Assembly: GCA_964563165.1 (NCBI GenBank)
Contig: CAZLWA010000078.1
Span: forward strand, 1 to 64,000
DNA from: CAZLWA01 sp964563165
Lineage (GTDB): Bacteria; CLD3; SB21
Length of the DNA stretch: 64,000 bases
Direction of reading: 5' to 3'
Part shown: positions 42,100-49,878 of the stretch, one piece after another
Layout: each line of letters begins with the position of its first letter
Position numbering within the stretch: the stretch's first letter is position 1
Made by a program: the position numbers and the translations under genes
The notes under the pieces: generated by a model
The model's input: the letters and a program-made list of their open reading frames with translations, nothing else
Databases searched by the model: none
What the model was told of the DNA's origin: nothing

Positions 42100-45000
42100 C
42101 TATCCTACCCTTTTTACGCTGATCGTGACGCTTTGGTCGTTAATTTCGACTTCTTTTGTGAATTCACCTTGTTCCACCGTGGCACGAATATCCGACGCCA
42201 GAGTTTCATTTAATATATACTGCCGCTGATTGGCAATGGCACTTGTTAATTTCTCGTTTCCGTTAAATGAGATCTGGATTCTTTCGATAACTTCAAATCC
42301 TGCGTCCTTGCGTAAATTCTGAACCCGATTGACAAATTCCCGCGCCAGGCCTTCTTCGATCAAGGGCGGCGTCAGGTGCGTATCGAGCGCGACGGTCAGG
42401 CCGCCATCCGATTGAACCGCCAAACCTTCTTTTTCTTCGTGGAGGATCTCAACTTCATTCCTGGTTATTTCAAATTCATGTCCGCCGACGTTGACTATGT
42501 GCTTACCGTGACGGGCGATAGCGTCAATCTCATTTTCTCCGAATGATTTGATCACCTGCGCGATCTGATTCACTTGCTGCCCGAATTTCGGACCCAGGGT
42601 CTTAAAATTCGGTTTTACCTTGCGATTCACGAGGCTGCCCGTGTCCGTGACAAATTCGATCGTTTTGACGTTCAATTCGCTTTTAATGATCTCCGAGAAA
42701 TCGGTGATATGATTTCTTACGTCTGCGTCTTCCGTGACGGCAATGATCTTAGCCAGCGGCTGGCGAACCTTGAGTTCCTTCAATTCGCGCAGCGCACGTC
42801 CCAACTGTACGACGCGGCGCGGGGCGCTCATTTTTTCTTCCAGCGCTTTATCTTGTTTGGATACGTCCACGTCAGGAAATTCAGCCAGATGAACGCTTTC
42901 CGGACGATCTGCCCGGGTCAAGCGGCGGTATAATTTTTCCGCAAGAAAAGGGCAGAACGGGGCCATCAGCTTAGAGAGCGTCAATAAAATTTCAAATAAC
43001 GTTTGATACGCGGCCGTCTTATCTTCACCGCGTTCGCCTTTCCAAAATCGGCGACGGGAAAGCCTAATATACCAATTGGACAAGTCTTGGTCAATGAATT
43101 CCTGAATTATTTTTCCCGCTTTCGTGGTGTCGTATTTCTCAAGCTGGGCTCGGACTTCTTCGACGGTCGTTTGTAAACGCGAAAGAACCCACCGGTCGAG
43201 CTCCGACCGCCCGGTGACCGGGATTTCCGGTTCCGAATTTTCGAATCCGTCAATATTGGCATATAATATGAAAAATTTATAGGTTTCGAGGAGGGGCCGA
43301 AAAAGTTTCCTTTTCATTTCAACGAGCCCTTCCACGTCAAACCGTTTGGGCAGCCAGATCGGCGTGTGCACCAGCAAATACCAGCGCACCACGTCCGCGC
43401 CAAACTGATCCAGCACGTCAAAAGGATTGACCACGTTGCCGAGCGACTTACTCATCTTCCGGCCTTGACCGTCCAGTACGAGTTCATTGACCACTACATT
43501 TTTGTACGGCGCCTGATTCATCAGAAATGTCGAAATGGCCATCAATGAATAAAACCATCCGCGGGTTTGGTCCACACCTTCGCAGACGAAATCGGCGGGA
43601 AACTGTTTCTCAAAAATATCCTTATTCTCGAACGGATAATGCCACTGCGCATACGGCATACTGCCGGAATCAAACCATACATCTACTACTTCCGGAGTGC
43701 GGGTAAAAGTTTTTCCGTTCTTTTCAAAAATCACATCGTCCACGTAGGGCTTGTGCAGATCCAGATCCTTTGGAACCGGACGGCCATCCCTCAGTTTTCC
43801 TTTTTGCAGATCCTCGCGGCTGCCGACGCAGTGGATCTCGCCGGATTTCTCGTCAATCCACAGCGGGAGCGGCGTTCCCCAGTACCGGTCGCGCCCGAGC
43901 GACCAGTCAATATTATTGCGCAGCCAGTCGCCGAAACGCCCTTCCCGGGTTTCCGGCGGAAACCAATTGACCGTGGAATTATTTTCAACCATCTTGTCTT
44001 TGAAATCCGTCGTGCGGATGTACCACGCGTCGCGTGCGTAGTAAATCAACGGCGTGTGATGCCGCCAGCAGTGCGGGTAACTGTGTTTGATCTTTTCGGA
44101 CCGGAATAAGATCCCGCGCCGTTTTAAATTCGTTATAATATCCGGATCGGCATCTTTGACGAATTGGCCTTTGAAATCCGTTACGATATCTTCGAATTTC
44201 CCCGCCGCGTCCACGGGCCGTAGAAACGGAAGGCCATTGGATTTGCAGACCACGTAGTCGTCTTCTCCGAATGCCGGCGCGGTATGGACAATGCCCGTTC
44301 CGTCTTCGGTAGTGACAAAGTCTCCGGCGATAACGAAAAACGCTTTTTTGTCAACCGGAACGTATTCAAACAGGCGGTCGTATTCCCGGCCGAGCAATTT
44401 TTCGCCTTTAAATTTTTCTACGACCTCATACTCTTCTTTTAATACGTCCTTCAGGCGCGCTTCGGCGAGGATGAGAAACTGATCTTTATATTTTGCTTTG
44501 ACGTAATTGATATCGCCGCCCACCGCCAGGGCCACATTCGAGATCAGTGTCCAGGGTGTGGTCGTCCAGACGAGAAAGAAGGTGTTGTCCTGATCTTTTA
44601 ATTTCATTTTCACATACACGGACGGATCGCTGACGTCCTGGTAGCCTTGCGCGACCTCATGCGACGACAGCGGTGTACCGCAGCGGGGGCAGTAGGGTAC
44701 GACTTTGAACCGCTTGTAGATCAGTCCTTTGTCAAAAAACTGTTTGAGTATCCACCAGACGGATTCGACATAATTATTGTCGCAGGTGACGTAGGGATGT
44801 TCCAGATCGATCCAATATCCCATGCGGTCGGTCAGGTCCTCCCAGAGATTTTTGTAAGTCCAGACGCTTTCGAAACATTTCTTGTTGAAAGCCTCGACGC
44901 CGTACGCTTCAACTTCTTTTTTCCCGCTGATCTTGAGCGCTTTTTCGACTTCGATCTCGACTGGCAATCCGTGCGTATCCCAGCCGCCTTTGCGCTCCAC

Positions 45001-45234
45001 GCGGTACCCGCGCATCGTTTTGTAGCGGCAGACAAAATCCTTGAGGGAGCGGGCTAAAACATGATGAATTCCGGGTTTGCCGTTAGCGGTGGGAGGGCCT
45101 TCGAAAAATACAAACGGGTTTTTGGCGTCACGCTGCTCGATACTCTTCTTGAAAATGCCCTGCGTTTTCCAGAATTCAAGGATTTCTTTTTCCAATTTAG
45201 GCAGTTCGTCCTGCGATTCGATTTCTTTGAACAT
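42100..45234 (-). CDS. ileS: Isoleucyl-tRNA synthetase, type 2, with GXHH signature
   Basis: The 1044-residue enzyme charges tRNA-Ile. The length and the GPPTANGKPG start match type 2 (IleRS2), the class known for mupirocin tolerance. The first signature is G55-I-H57-H58 instead of HxGH, so the first and third positions are swapped. The second signature KMSKS is at residues 593-597. Other landmarks are the GWDTHGLPVE editing region, VWFDSGSMPYAQWHYP, ADFVCEGVDQTRGWFYSL, and a C-terminal domain with no clear zinc ribbon. It heads the ileS-dksA-like-lspA unit, with a 42-bp gap to the second gene. Confidence 0.96.
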   Translation of the reverse strand: MFKEIESQDELPKLEKEILEFWKTQGIFKKSIEQRDAKNPFVFFEGPPTANGKPGIHHVLARSLKDFVCRYKTMRGYRVERKGGWDTHGLPVEIEVEKALKISGKKEVEAYGVEAFNKKCFESVWTYKNLWEDLTDRMGYWIDLEHPYVTCDNNYVESVWWILKQFFDKGLIYKRFKVVPYCPRCGTPLSSHEVAQGYQDVSDPSVYVKMKLKDQDNTFFLVWTTTPWTLISNVALAVGGDINYVKAKYKDQFLILAEARLKDVLKEEYEVVEKFKGEKLLGREYDRLFEYVPVDKKAFFVIAGDFVTTEDGTGIVHTAPAFGEDDYVVCKSNGLPFLRPVDAAGKFEDIVTDFKGQFVKDADPDIITNLKRRGILFRSEKIKHSYPHCWRHHTPLIYYARDAWYIRTTDFKDKMVENNSTVNWFPPETREGRFGDWLRNNIDWSLGRDRYWGTPLPLWIDEKSGEIHCVGSREDLQKGKLRDGRPVPKDLDLHKPYVDDVIFEKNGKTFTRTPEVVDVWFDSGSMPYAQWHYPFENKDIFEKQFPADFVCEGVDQTRGWFYSLMAISTFLMNQAPYKNVVVNELVLDGQGRKMSKSLGNVVNPFDVLDQFGADVVRWYLLVHTPIWLPKRFDVEGLVEMKRKLFRPLLETYKFFILYANIDGFENSEPEIPVTGRSELDRWVLSRLQTTVEEVRAQLEKYDTTKAGKIIQEFIDQDLSNWYIRLSRRRFWKGERGEDKTAAYQTLFEILLTLSKLMAPFCPFLAEKLYRRLTRADRPESVHLAEFPDVDVSKQDKALEEKMSAPRRVVQLGRALRELKELKVRQPLAKIIAVTEDADVRNHITDFSEIIKSELNVKTIEFVTDTGSLVNRKVKPNFKTLGPKFGQQVNQIAQVIKSFGENEIDAIARHGKHIVNVGGHEFEITRNEVEILHEEKEGLAVQSDGGLTVALDTHLTPPLIEEGLAREFVNRVQNLRKDAGFEVIERIQISFNGNEKLTSAIANQRQYILNETLASDIRATVEQGEFTKEVEINDQSVTISVKRVG

Positions 45235-45323
45235 GATTTGTTTAAATGATCCTCATAATTAAGGGGCATATATAGAAAAAGAAGGGGAGAAAATCAAATC
45301 AAAAGATTTTGTCAAAAAAAATC

Positions 45324-45352
45324 TTGACTTGTTCTACTTCCATCTTTATATT
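45324..45352 (+). promoter_or_regulatory. Strong sigma-70-type promoter for the propeller lipoprotein
   Basis: TTGACT (45324-45329), a 17-bp spacer and TATATT (45347-45352) give a near-consensus promoter. Transcription would start near 45359 and leave a long leader of about 215 nt. Confidence 0.65.
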
Positions 45353-45385
45353 ACATATGTTCCTGAGGGTAAGTAGTCATTATCT

Positions 45386-45414
45386 CTATTCTTCTATTCT
45401 TCTATTCTTCTATT
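45386..45414. repeat. 8-bp tandem repeat in the leader
   Basis: CTATTCTT repeats three times and then partially (CTATTT), a pyrimidine-rich run within the long 5' leader. This is an 8-bp period, unlike the heptamer tracts. The rest of the 340-bp gap between ileS and the next gene holds the promoter and a small hairpin. Confidence 0.85.
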
Positions 45415-45426
45415 TGATAAGAGAAG

Positions 45427-45457
45427 AGATGTGCATTACTTACGCATCTGGCTTTTT
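45427..45457 (+). terminator. Small leader hairpin, possible attenuator
   Basis: AGATGTG (45427-45433) pairs with CGCATCT (45443-45449), seven pairs with one G.U, followed by GGCTTTTTG. It lies about 120 nt before the ATG of the lipoprotein gene, so premature termination is possible. Confidence 0.45.
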
Positions 45458-45574
45458 GTAATTATTTGTTGGGTTTTTTTGCGTAAAGGATTTGCACACG
45501 TTCAATAATTTTTGGAACCTGTGTAAAGCCAAATGTCAAATTGAAAGTCAAATTAGTTTGTAAGGATGTAAAAT

Positions 45575-46483
45575 ATGAAAATCAAACTTTTTGTTATTGT
45601 GATAATGCTTGGCATTGTGTCATGCAAGGATAAAAAAGACGATGGTACTTGCACGGTTTGCCCATGTCTTTTTGATGATTGCTTTGCCGATTTTCGGCTC
45701 ACGGATTTTGAGCCCGCCTGGTCTCCGGATGGGAAAACGATTGCATATGTACATGGTGATACTATTGACGGCCTAACCGGTATTTATTTGATTGATACGA
45801 ACGGGACCAATAAACAACAGCTTTATGCGAGTATTTCCGCGTACGACCCAACATGGTCGCCCGACAGCAAATGGCTTGCATTTTCGAATGCGGGTCAACT
45901 TTATAAAATCAAAATCACCGGCGACAGCTTAACTCAACTTACAACCGAAGGCAGTAATTTTACTCCCTCATGGAGCCCCGATGGACAATGGATCGCTTAT
46001 CATAGAAGCTATGCCTATCCTGAGTCAATTTCAGTGCAAGGAATTTGGATTCTGAACTCAATCAATGAAACAAAAATCAAGGTCGGATCAGGAATTTATC
46101 CATCATGGACATCTGACAGCCAGCACTTAGTATGCGTTGGATTTCACGGCGAGGTATACAGGATTAATAAAAATGATTCCAATGACGTTTTGAAATTAAC
46201 ATCTCTAAATAGTGTAAATATTTACGCTACGGACAACAGATATCCAAAATACTCAAATCAAGCCCAAATTACTTTTACATCTAAATCTGAAGGTGTAAGT
46301 CCACAAATCTGGGTTATGAATTCTGATGGATCAAATTTAGACCAAATTACGACTACTCAAGGTTATTCTTGCGATTGGTCTCCTGACGGAAGTTTAATCG
46401 TCTATACCGATTCTCGATCTGTAAACGGCAGGTTATGGATAATCCAAAGAGACGGTCAAGCGAGTCATCAAATAACTTTTTGA
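45575..46483 (+). CDS. TolB-like beta-propeller lipoprotein
   Basis: The 302-residue product has a lipoprotein signal, MKIKLFVIVIMLGIVSC, and six to seven short repeats of the WD40-like PD40/TolB type: AWSPDGKTIAYVHG, TWSPDSKWLAFSN, SWSPDGQWIAYHRS, SWTSDSQHLVCV and DWSPDGSLIVYTDS. Such propellers are protein-binding scaffolds at the envelope. There is a small cysteine cluster (CTVCPCLFDDC) near residues 27-37. An AAGGA site lies 8 nt before the ATG. Confidence 0.85.
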   Translation: MKIKLFVIVIMLGIVSCKDKKDDGTCTVCPCLFDDCFADFRLTDFEPAWSPDGKTIAYVHGDTIDGLTGIYLIDTNGTNKQQLYASISAYDPTWSPDSKWLAFSNAGQLYKIKITGDSLTQLTTEGSNFTPSWSPDGQWIAYHRSYAYPESISVQGIWILNSINETKIKVGSGIYPSWTSDSQHLVCVGFHGEVYRINKNDSNDVLKLTSLNSVNIYATDNRYPKYSNQAQITFTSKSEGVSPQIWVMNSDGSNLDQITTTQGYSCDWSPDGSLIVYTDSRSVNGRLWIIQRDGQASHQITF

Positions 46484-46590
46484 AACTAAACACGAAGAAA
46501 TCCGTGTCAGATCCACCAATAATAAAAAAAACCGCCGATGGCGCTTAGAACACCACCGACGGCGTAAATGCAAACGAAGACGTAGGTTGT

Positions 46591-46621
46591 TCCCGACACG
46601 AGGTCGGGATGCGCCTTTTTG
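46591..46621 (+). terminator. Hairpin and T-run between propeller and protease genes
   Basis: TCCCGAC (46591-46597) pairs with GTCGGGA (46603-46609) around ACGAG, and TGCGCCTTTTTG follows. The six-base gap before the T-run makes it a weaker terminator. It may be a palindromic repeat with the GTCGGGATGC edge. Confidence 0.5.
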
Positions 46622-46682
46622 TTTGCCATCCATTATAACAAAAAAATTCGTGGTTTTCAAAGCAATTTTATTGGAGATGAAC

Positions 46683-49037
46683 ATGAAACCTGTAAAATTC
46701 TGTTTATTGGGGGCTGTGCTAACGATGGCTTTTTTAATGCGTTCGCAAGACCTGACTGCTCAGTTAAGAAAAGATCTAGAGAATGAAATCAATGTTTTTA
46801 TCGTCAGGGATTCACTTGATTTCCCTGCTCAAGAAACGAATTCGCTGAGGCACACTTCATTGACCATTCGATCCAAGCGGATTAGAGATGTTTTTGATCG
46901 TTTTAATGTGGAATCGATTGCCCGGGGTATTCCGAATTTCGTCGATCAAGACACAGTTAAAATTGTAGACGGTGGGAGGAGTGTGCGAGTTCCCGACCTT
47001 TCACGTATTTTCAGAGTACGGCTTCAGAGAAAGGAAGATGTGGACCTAGTTATATCTGAATTATCCAAGATACCGGGAGTCGCTTATGCCGAGAAAAATG
47101 TAGACGCACACTTATTTTCAGATCCGGATTCCGCTAAACAATGGCATCTTAAAAACACCGGCCAATCTGGCGGCACGTATGGAGCCGATATTAAAGCGGA
47201 TCAAGCCTGGCAGATTTTTACCGGCAGTTCGACAGCCAAGATTGGGATCATAGATACCGGTGTAGAAACGGCGCACGAAGACTTGAGCGGCAAAGCTACT
47301 GGAGACAGTCCTGATGGCAACGATTTTCATGGAACCCATGTAGCCGGTATAGCCGCAGCAAAAGCCAACAACGGAAAGGGCGGACGCGGTGTTGATTGGA
47401 ATGCTCAGATAATCTCTAGGAGAATTTTTTCACAGGGTTATTATGACGGCGACGCAACAGCATCCAGTAAAATTCACAGTGCGGTCGATGCAGGCGCTAA
47501 GGTTTTAAATCACAGCTGGGGATGGAACGGTACACTTCTGGCACCTTCCACTACCATTCGATTGGCATTTGCTTACGCCTATAAAATGAATTGTGTTTCC
47601 GTTGTTGCAATGGGAAACGCTGGTAGTAATCAACTTACTTATCCTGCGGCAATGGGCCAAGGAGTTATCGCTGTTGGGGCTTCAACCGACAACGATGTCA
47701 AATCGTCTTTTTCGAATTACAATTCATATATTGATGTAGTGGCCCCGGGTGGCATTAATCCGTATCCTAATAATGATCAGCATGACATCTGGTCATCGTG
47801 GGGTAATAATTCATATAGGTATCTTGCCGGAACGTCAATGGCAACACCTGTTGTTACTGGACTTGCTTCATTACTTAAGGGCTACAACACAATATTGTAT
47901 AACGATGATATTGAACATATAATTCAGTTGTCTGCCGATGACGTAAACTCAACTCAATATCCAGGATGGGATCAATACATGGGTTACGGTAGAGTCAATG
48001 CAAAGCGAGCATTGGATTTGCTAACAGGTACAAGTTCGATTTATCACAACATGATTGTTGGTGGTACGACAATAACTTTGAACCCGCCCAGTTATGGAAT
48101 GCAATTTTATGGGGTTAGCGGATTGACTGATGGATATACATATATGGTAAAACAATACGAGGTCCAAAGATCGGTAACCTTTCCTTATCGAATTTCTCCA
48201 AGCGTTTGGGGAGACGGCTATGCATCAATCGGGTTCTCCACTGGTAATCCGAATTATGGAATGAACTGGTGCGATGTTGTTCCTGGTTCAGTAACGAACA
48301 CAGGCGCGACACTAAGAACGTATGTCTATGACGTGGATGACGGAGTGACTCATCGGTGGTTTCCTACGGATGCGAGTCATGTAACTTATACCTTTTCAGT
48401 TTTAGGCACATATCCACCCGTTACAGTTTCTCTGACGGCAAATCCTTCCCAGGCTCCGTCAAAAGGATCTCTCGTGACATTGACAGCGAGTGCATCCGGC
48501 GGAACAGGATATTATTCGTTTTCGTGGGTTGGTGCCAGCCCAAGCGGCGGCGGAAGCGGTAACGGGCCGACAGCCACAACGAATGTTACGATTTGCGGCC
48601 AGGGAGTGACAGTTACTGCGACAAGCGGCTCTCAAACCGCGACTGCTACGATCAATTTGACGTACGTAGGCTGCGCCGGTGGCTGTGATGAAGATGGAAA
48701 TCCAGGTGGACCTTATCCGTGCAAAAAACTGATTCGATCTGAAACTCAGAAATTACCTGATAAATTCGAACTTTCACAAAATTATCCGAATCCGTTCAAT
48801 CCTACGACGACAATAAAATTTGCGATACCTATCGCGTCAAATGTAATCCTTAAAATTTATAATATTCAAGGCCAGGAAGTTAAAACATTGGTTGGGGATT
48901 ATCTCAGTGAAGGTTTTTATGAAGCGGAATGGGATGGCAAGGATGAAGCCGGAAGCCAAGTGGCAAGTGGAATTTATGTTTACCGTATTCAAGCTGGAAA
49001 TTTTGTTCAATCTAAAAAACTTACATTTATCAAGTAA
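46683..49037 (+). CDS. Secreted subtilisin-like serine protease (S8) with C-terminal sorting domain
   Basis: The 784-residue product has a signal peptide (about 1-26), a propeptide-like region, and a catalytic S8 domain: D191 in IIDTGVETAHEDL, H216 in DFHGTHVAGIAAA, N312 in AMGNAGSN, and S385 in LAGTSMATPVVTG. A beta-rich region with LTANPSQAPSKGSLVTLTAS (PKD-like) follows. The last ~90 residues carry the FCB sorting motif, LSQNYPNPFNPTTTIKFAIP, and end with VYRIQAGNFVQSKKLTFIK, the type expected for T9SS-type export. The ATG at 46683 is favoured by GGAG 6 nt upstream; upstream codons in the frame encode no signal. Confidence 0.93.
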   Translation: MKPVKFCLLGAVLTMAFLMRSQDLTAQLRKDLENEINVFIVRDSLDFPAQETNSLRHTSLTIRSKRIRDVFDRFNVESIARGIPNFVDQDTVKIVDGGRSVRVPDLSRIFRVRLQRKEDVDLVISELSKIPGVAYAEKNVDAHLFSDPDSAKQWHLKNTGQSGGTYGADIKADQAWQIFTGSSTAKIGIIDTGVETAHEDLSGKATGDSPDGNDFHGTHVAGIAAAKANNGKGGRGVDWNAQIISRRIFSQGYYDGDATASSKIHSAVDAGAKVLNHSWGWNGTLLAPSTTIRLAFAYAYKMNCVSVVAMGNAGSNQLTYPAAMGQGVIAVGASTDNDVKSSFSNYNSYIDVVAPGGINPYPNNDQHDIWSSWGNNSYRYLAGTSMATPVVTGLASLLKGYNTILYNDDIEHIIQLSADDVNSTQYPGWDQYMGYGRVNAKRALDLLTGTSSIYHNMIVGGTTITLNPPSYGMQFYGVSGLTDGYTYMVKQYEVQRSVTFPYRISPSVWGDGYASIGFSTGNPNYGMNWCDVVPGSVTNTGATLRTYVYDVDDGVTHRWFPTDASHVTYTFSVLGTYPPVTVSLTANPSQAPSKGSLVTLTASASGGTGYYSFSWVGASPSGGGSGNGPTATTNVTICGQGVTVTATSGSQTATATINLTYVGCAGGCDEDGNPGGPYPCKKLIRSETQKLPDKFELSQNYPNPFNPTTTIKFAIPIASNVILKIYNIQGQEVKTLVGDYLSEGFYEAEWDGKDEAGSQVASGIYVYRIQAGNFVQSKKLTFIK

Positions 49038-49051
49038 ACTCAGTCGAATAC

Positions 49052-49085
49052 GCCCCGGACATATCCTTCGGGGCTTTCGATTTCT
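49052..49085 (+). terminator. Intrinsic terminator after the protease gene
   Basis: GCCCCG (49052-49057) pairs with CGGGGC (49069-49074) around an 11-nt loop, followed by TTTCGATTTCTT. The T-tail is interrupted, so strength is moderate. Confidence 0.7.
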
Positions 49086-49099
49086 TGACACGATTATTG

Positions 49100-49801
49100 T
49101 CAAATTCTTATTCTCAATTTCTTACCGTCATTCCATTGGACTATTTGTTCCAGTGGCTTTCTTTTCAAATCCGGCACCGTTGCGTCTTTGGCCGGATAGC
49201 CGATCGGAAATAAAATGAACGGCTTTTCATTTTCAGGGCGGTTGAGAAGCTTTGAAAGGAAATTCATCGGACTGGGCGTATGCGTGAGCGTGGCCAATCC
49301 CATCGTATGAATGGCGGTAATGAAAAATCCGCAGGCGATACCAACGCTCTCATGCACGTAATAATGCGTGATTTTTTCGCCGTTCTCCTTAAGCCCGTAA
49401 TTTTGCCTGAAGCAAATGACTAAATAGGGTGCGGTTTCCAAAAAGGGCTTATGCCAATCGGTGCCAAGCGGCGTGAGCGCTTCCAGCCACTCGGGCGTCA
49501 TGCGGCCGCCTTCGTAGCTGGTTTTTTCTTCCTGTTCCGCCGCCCCGCGAATCTGTTTTTTTAGTTCCGGGTCGTCCACGACCACGAACGTCCAAGGCTG
49601 TTTATGCGCGCCCGAAGGCGCGGTACTTGCCGTTCGGATTGCGAATTCAATGCATTCGCGCGGAACGGGCTCGTCCGAAAAAAAGCGCACGCTGCGCCGG
49701 CGATCCATATGTGTGTAGAATTCTTCCGCCTCGGAGATCATTTCCGGTCCGGATTTCCGAACGAATTCAAGCGGAATAGGACGATAAGATTTTTTGTCCA
49801 T
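49100..49801 (-). CDS. Nitroreductase family protein (FMN)
   Basis: The 233-residue product is an FMN-dependent oxidoreductase of the nitroreductase / iodotyrosine deiodinase-like class. It has the FMN-phosphate region DRRRSVRFFSDEPVP, the loop TASTAPSGAHKQPWTFVVV, the dimer region GIACGFFITAIHTMGLATLTHTPSPMN, and ends with PFILFPIGYPA and the basic RIRI. The HTPSPMNFL segment with S is typical of the deiodinase-like subgroup, so its substrate may be a halogenated or aromatic compound. No neighbouring gene supports a pathway. Confidence 0.9.
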   Translation of the reverse strand: MDKKSYRPIPLEFVRKSGPEMISEAEEFYTHMDRRRSVRFFSDEPVPRECIEFAIRTASTAPSGAHKQPWTFVVVDDPELKKQIRGAAEQEEKTSYEGGRMTPEWLEALTPLGTDWHKPFLETAPYLVICFRQNYGLKENGEKITHYYVHESVGIACGFFITAIHTMGLATLTHTPSPMNFLSKLLNRPENEKPFILFPIGYPAKDATVPDLKRKPLEQIVQWNDGKKLRIRI

Positions 49802-49850
49802 AAGATAATTTCTTAGTTAAATATTAGCTGCGTATCCAACGGTGAATGTT

Positions 49851-49878
49851 TAATTCTCAATTCCTAATTTTTAATTGT
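49851..49878. repeat. Heptamer-phased tract at the glnD end
   Basis: TAATTCT, CAATTCC, TAATTTT and TAATTGT run in register and overlap the glnD stop region (TAA on the minus strand at 49873-49871). This is the shortest tract and might be chance, since it is AT-rich. Confidence 0.5.

Noticed and set aside
43567..44109. Plus-strand frame of 180 codons
   Set aside because: It is antisense to ileS and shows no domain.
49084..49102. TTGACA/TGTCAA inverted pair near the nitroreductase end
   Set aside because: It overlaps the 3' end of a gene and no plausible target start follows, so an operator is not supported.
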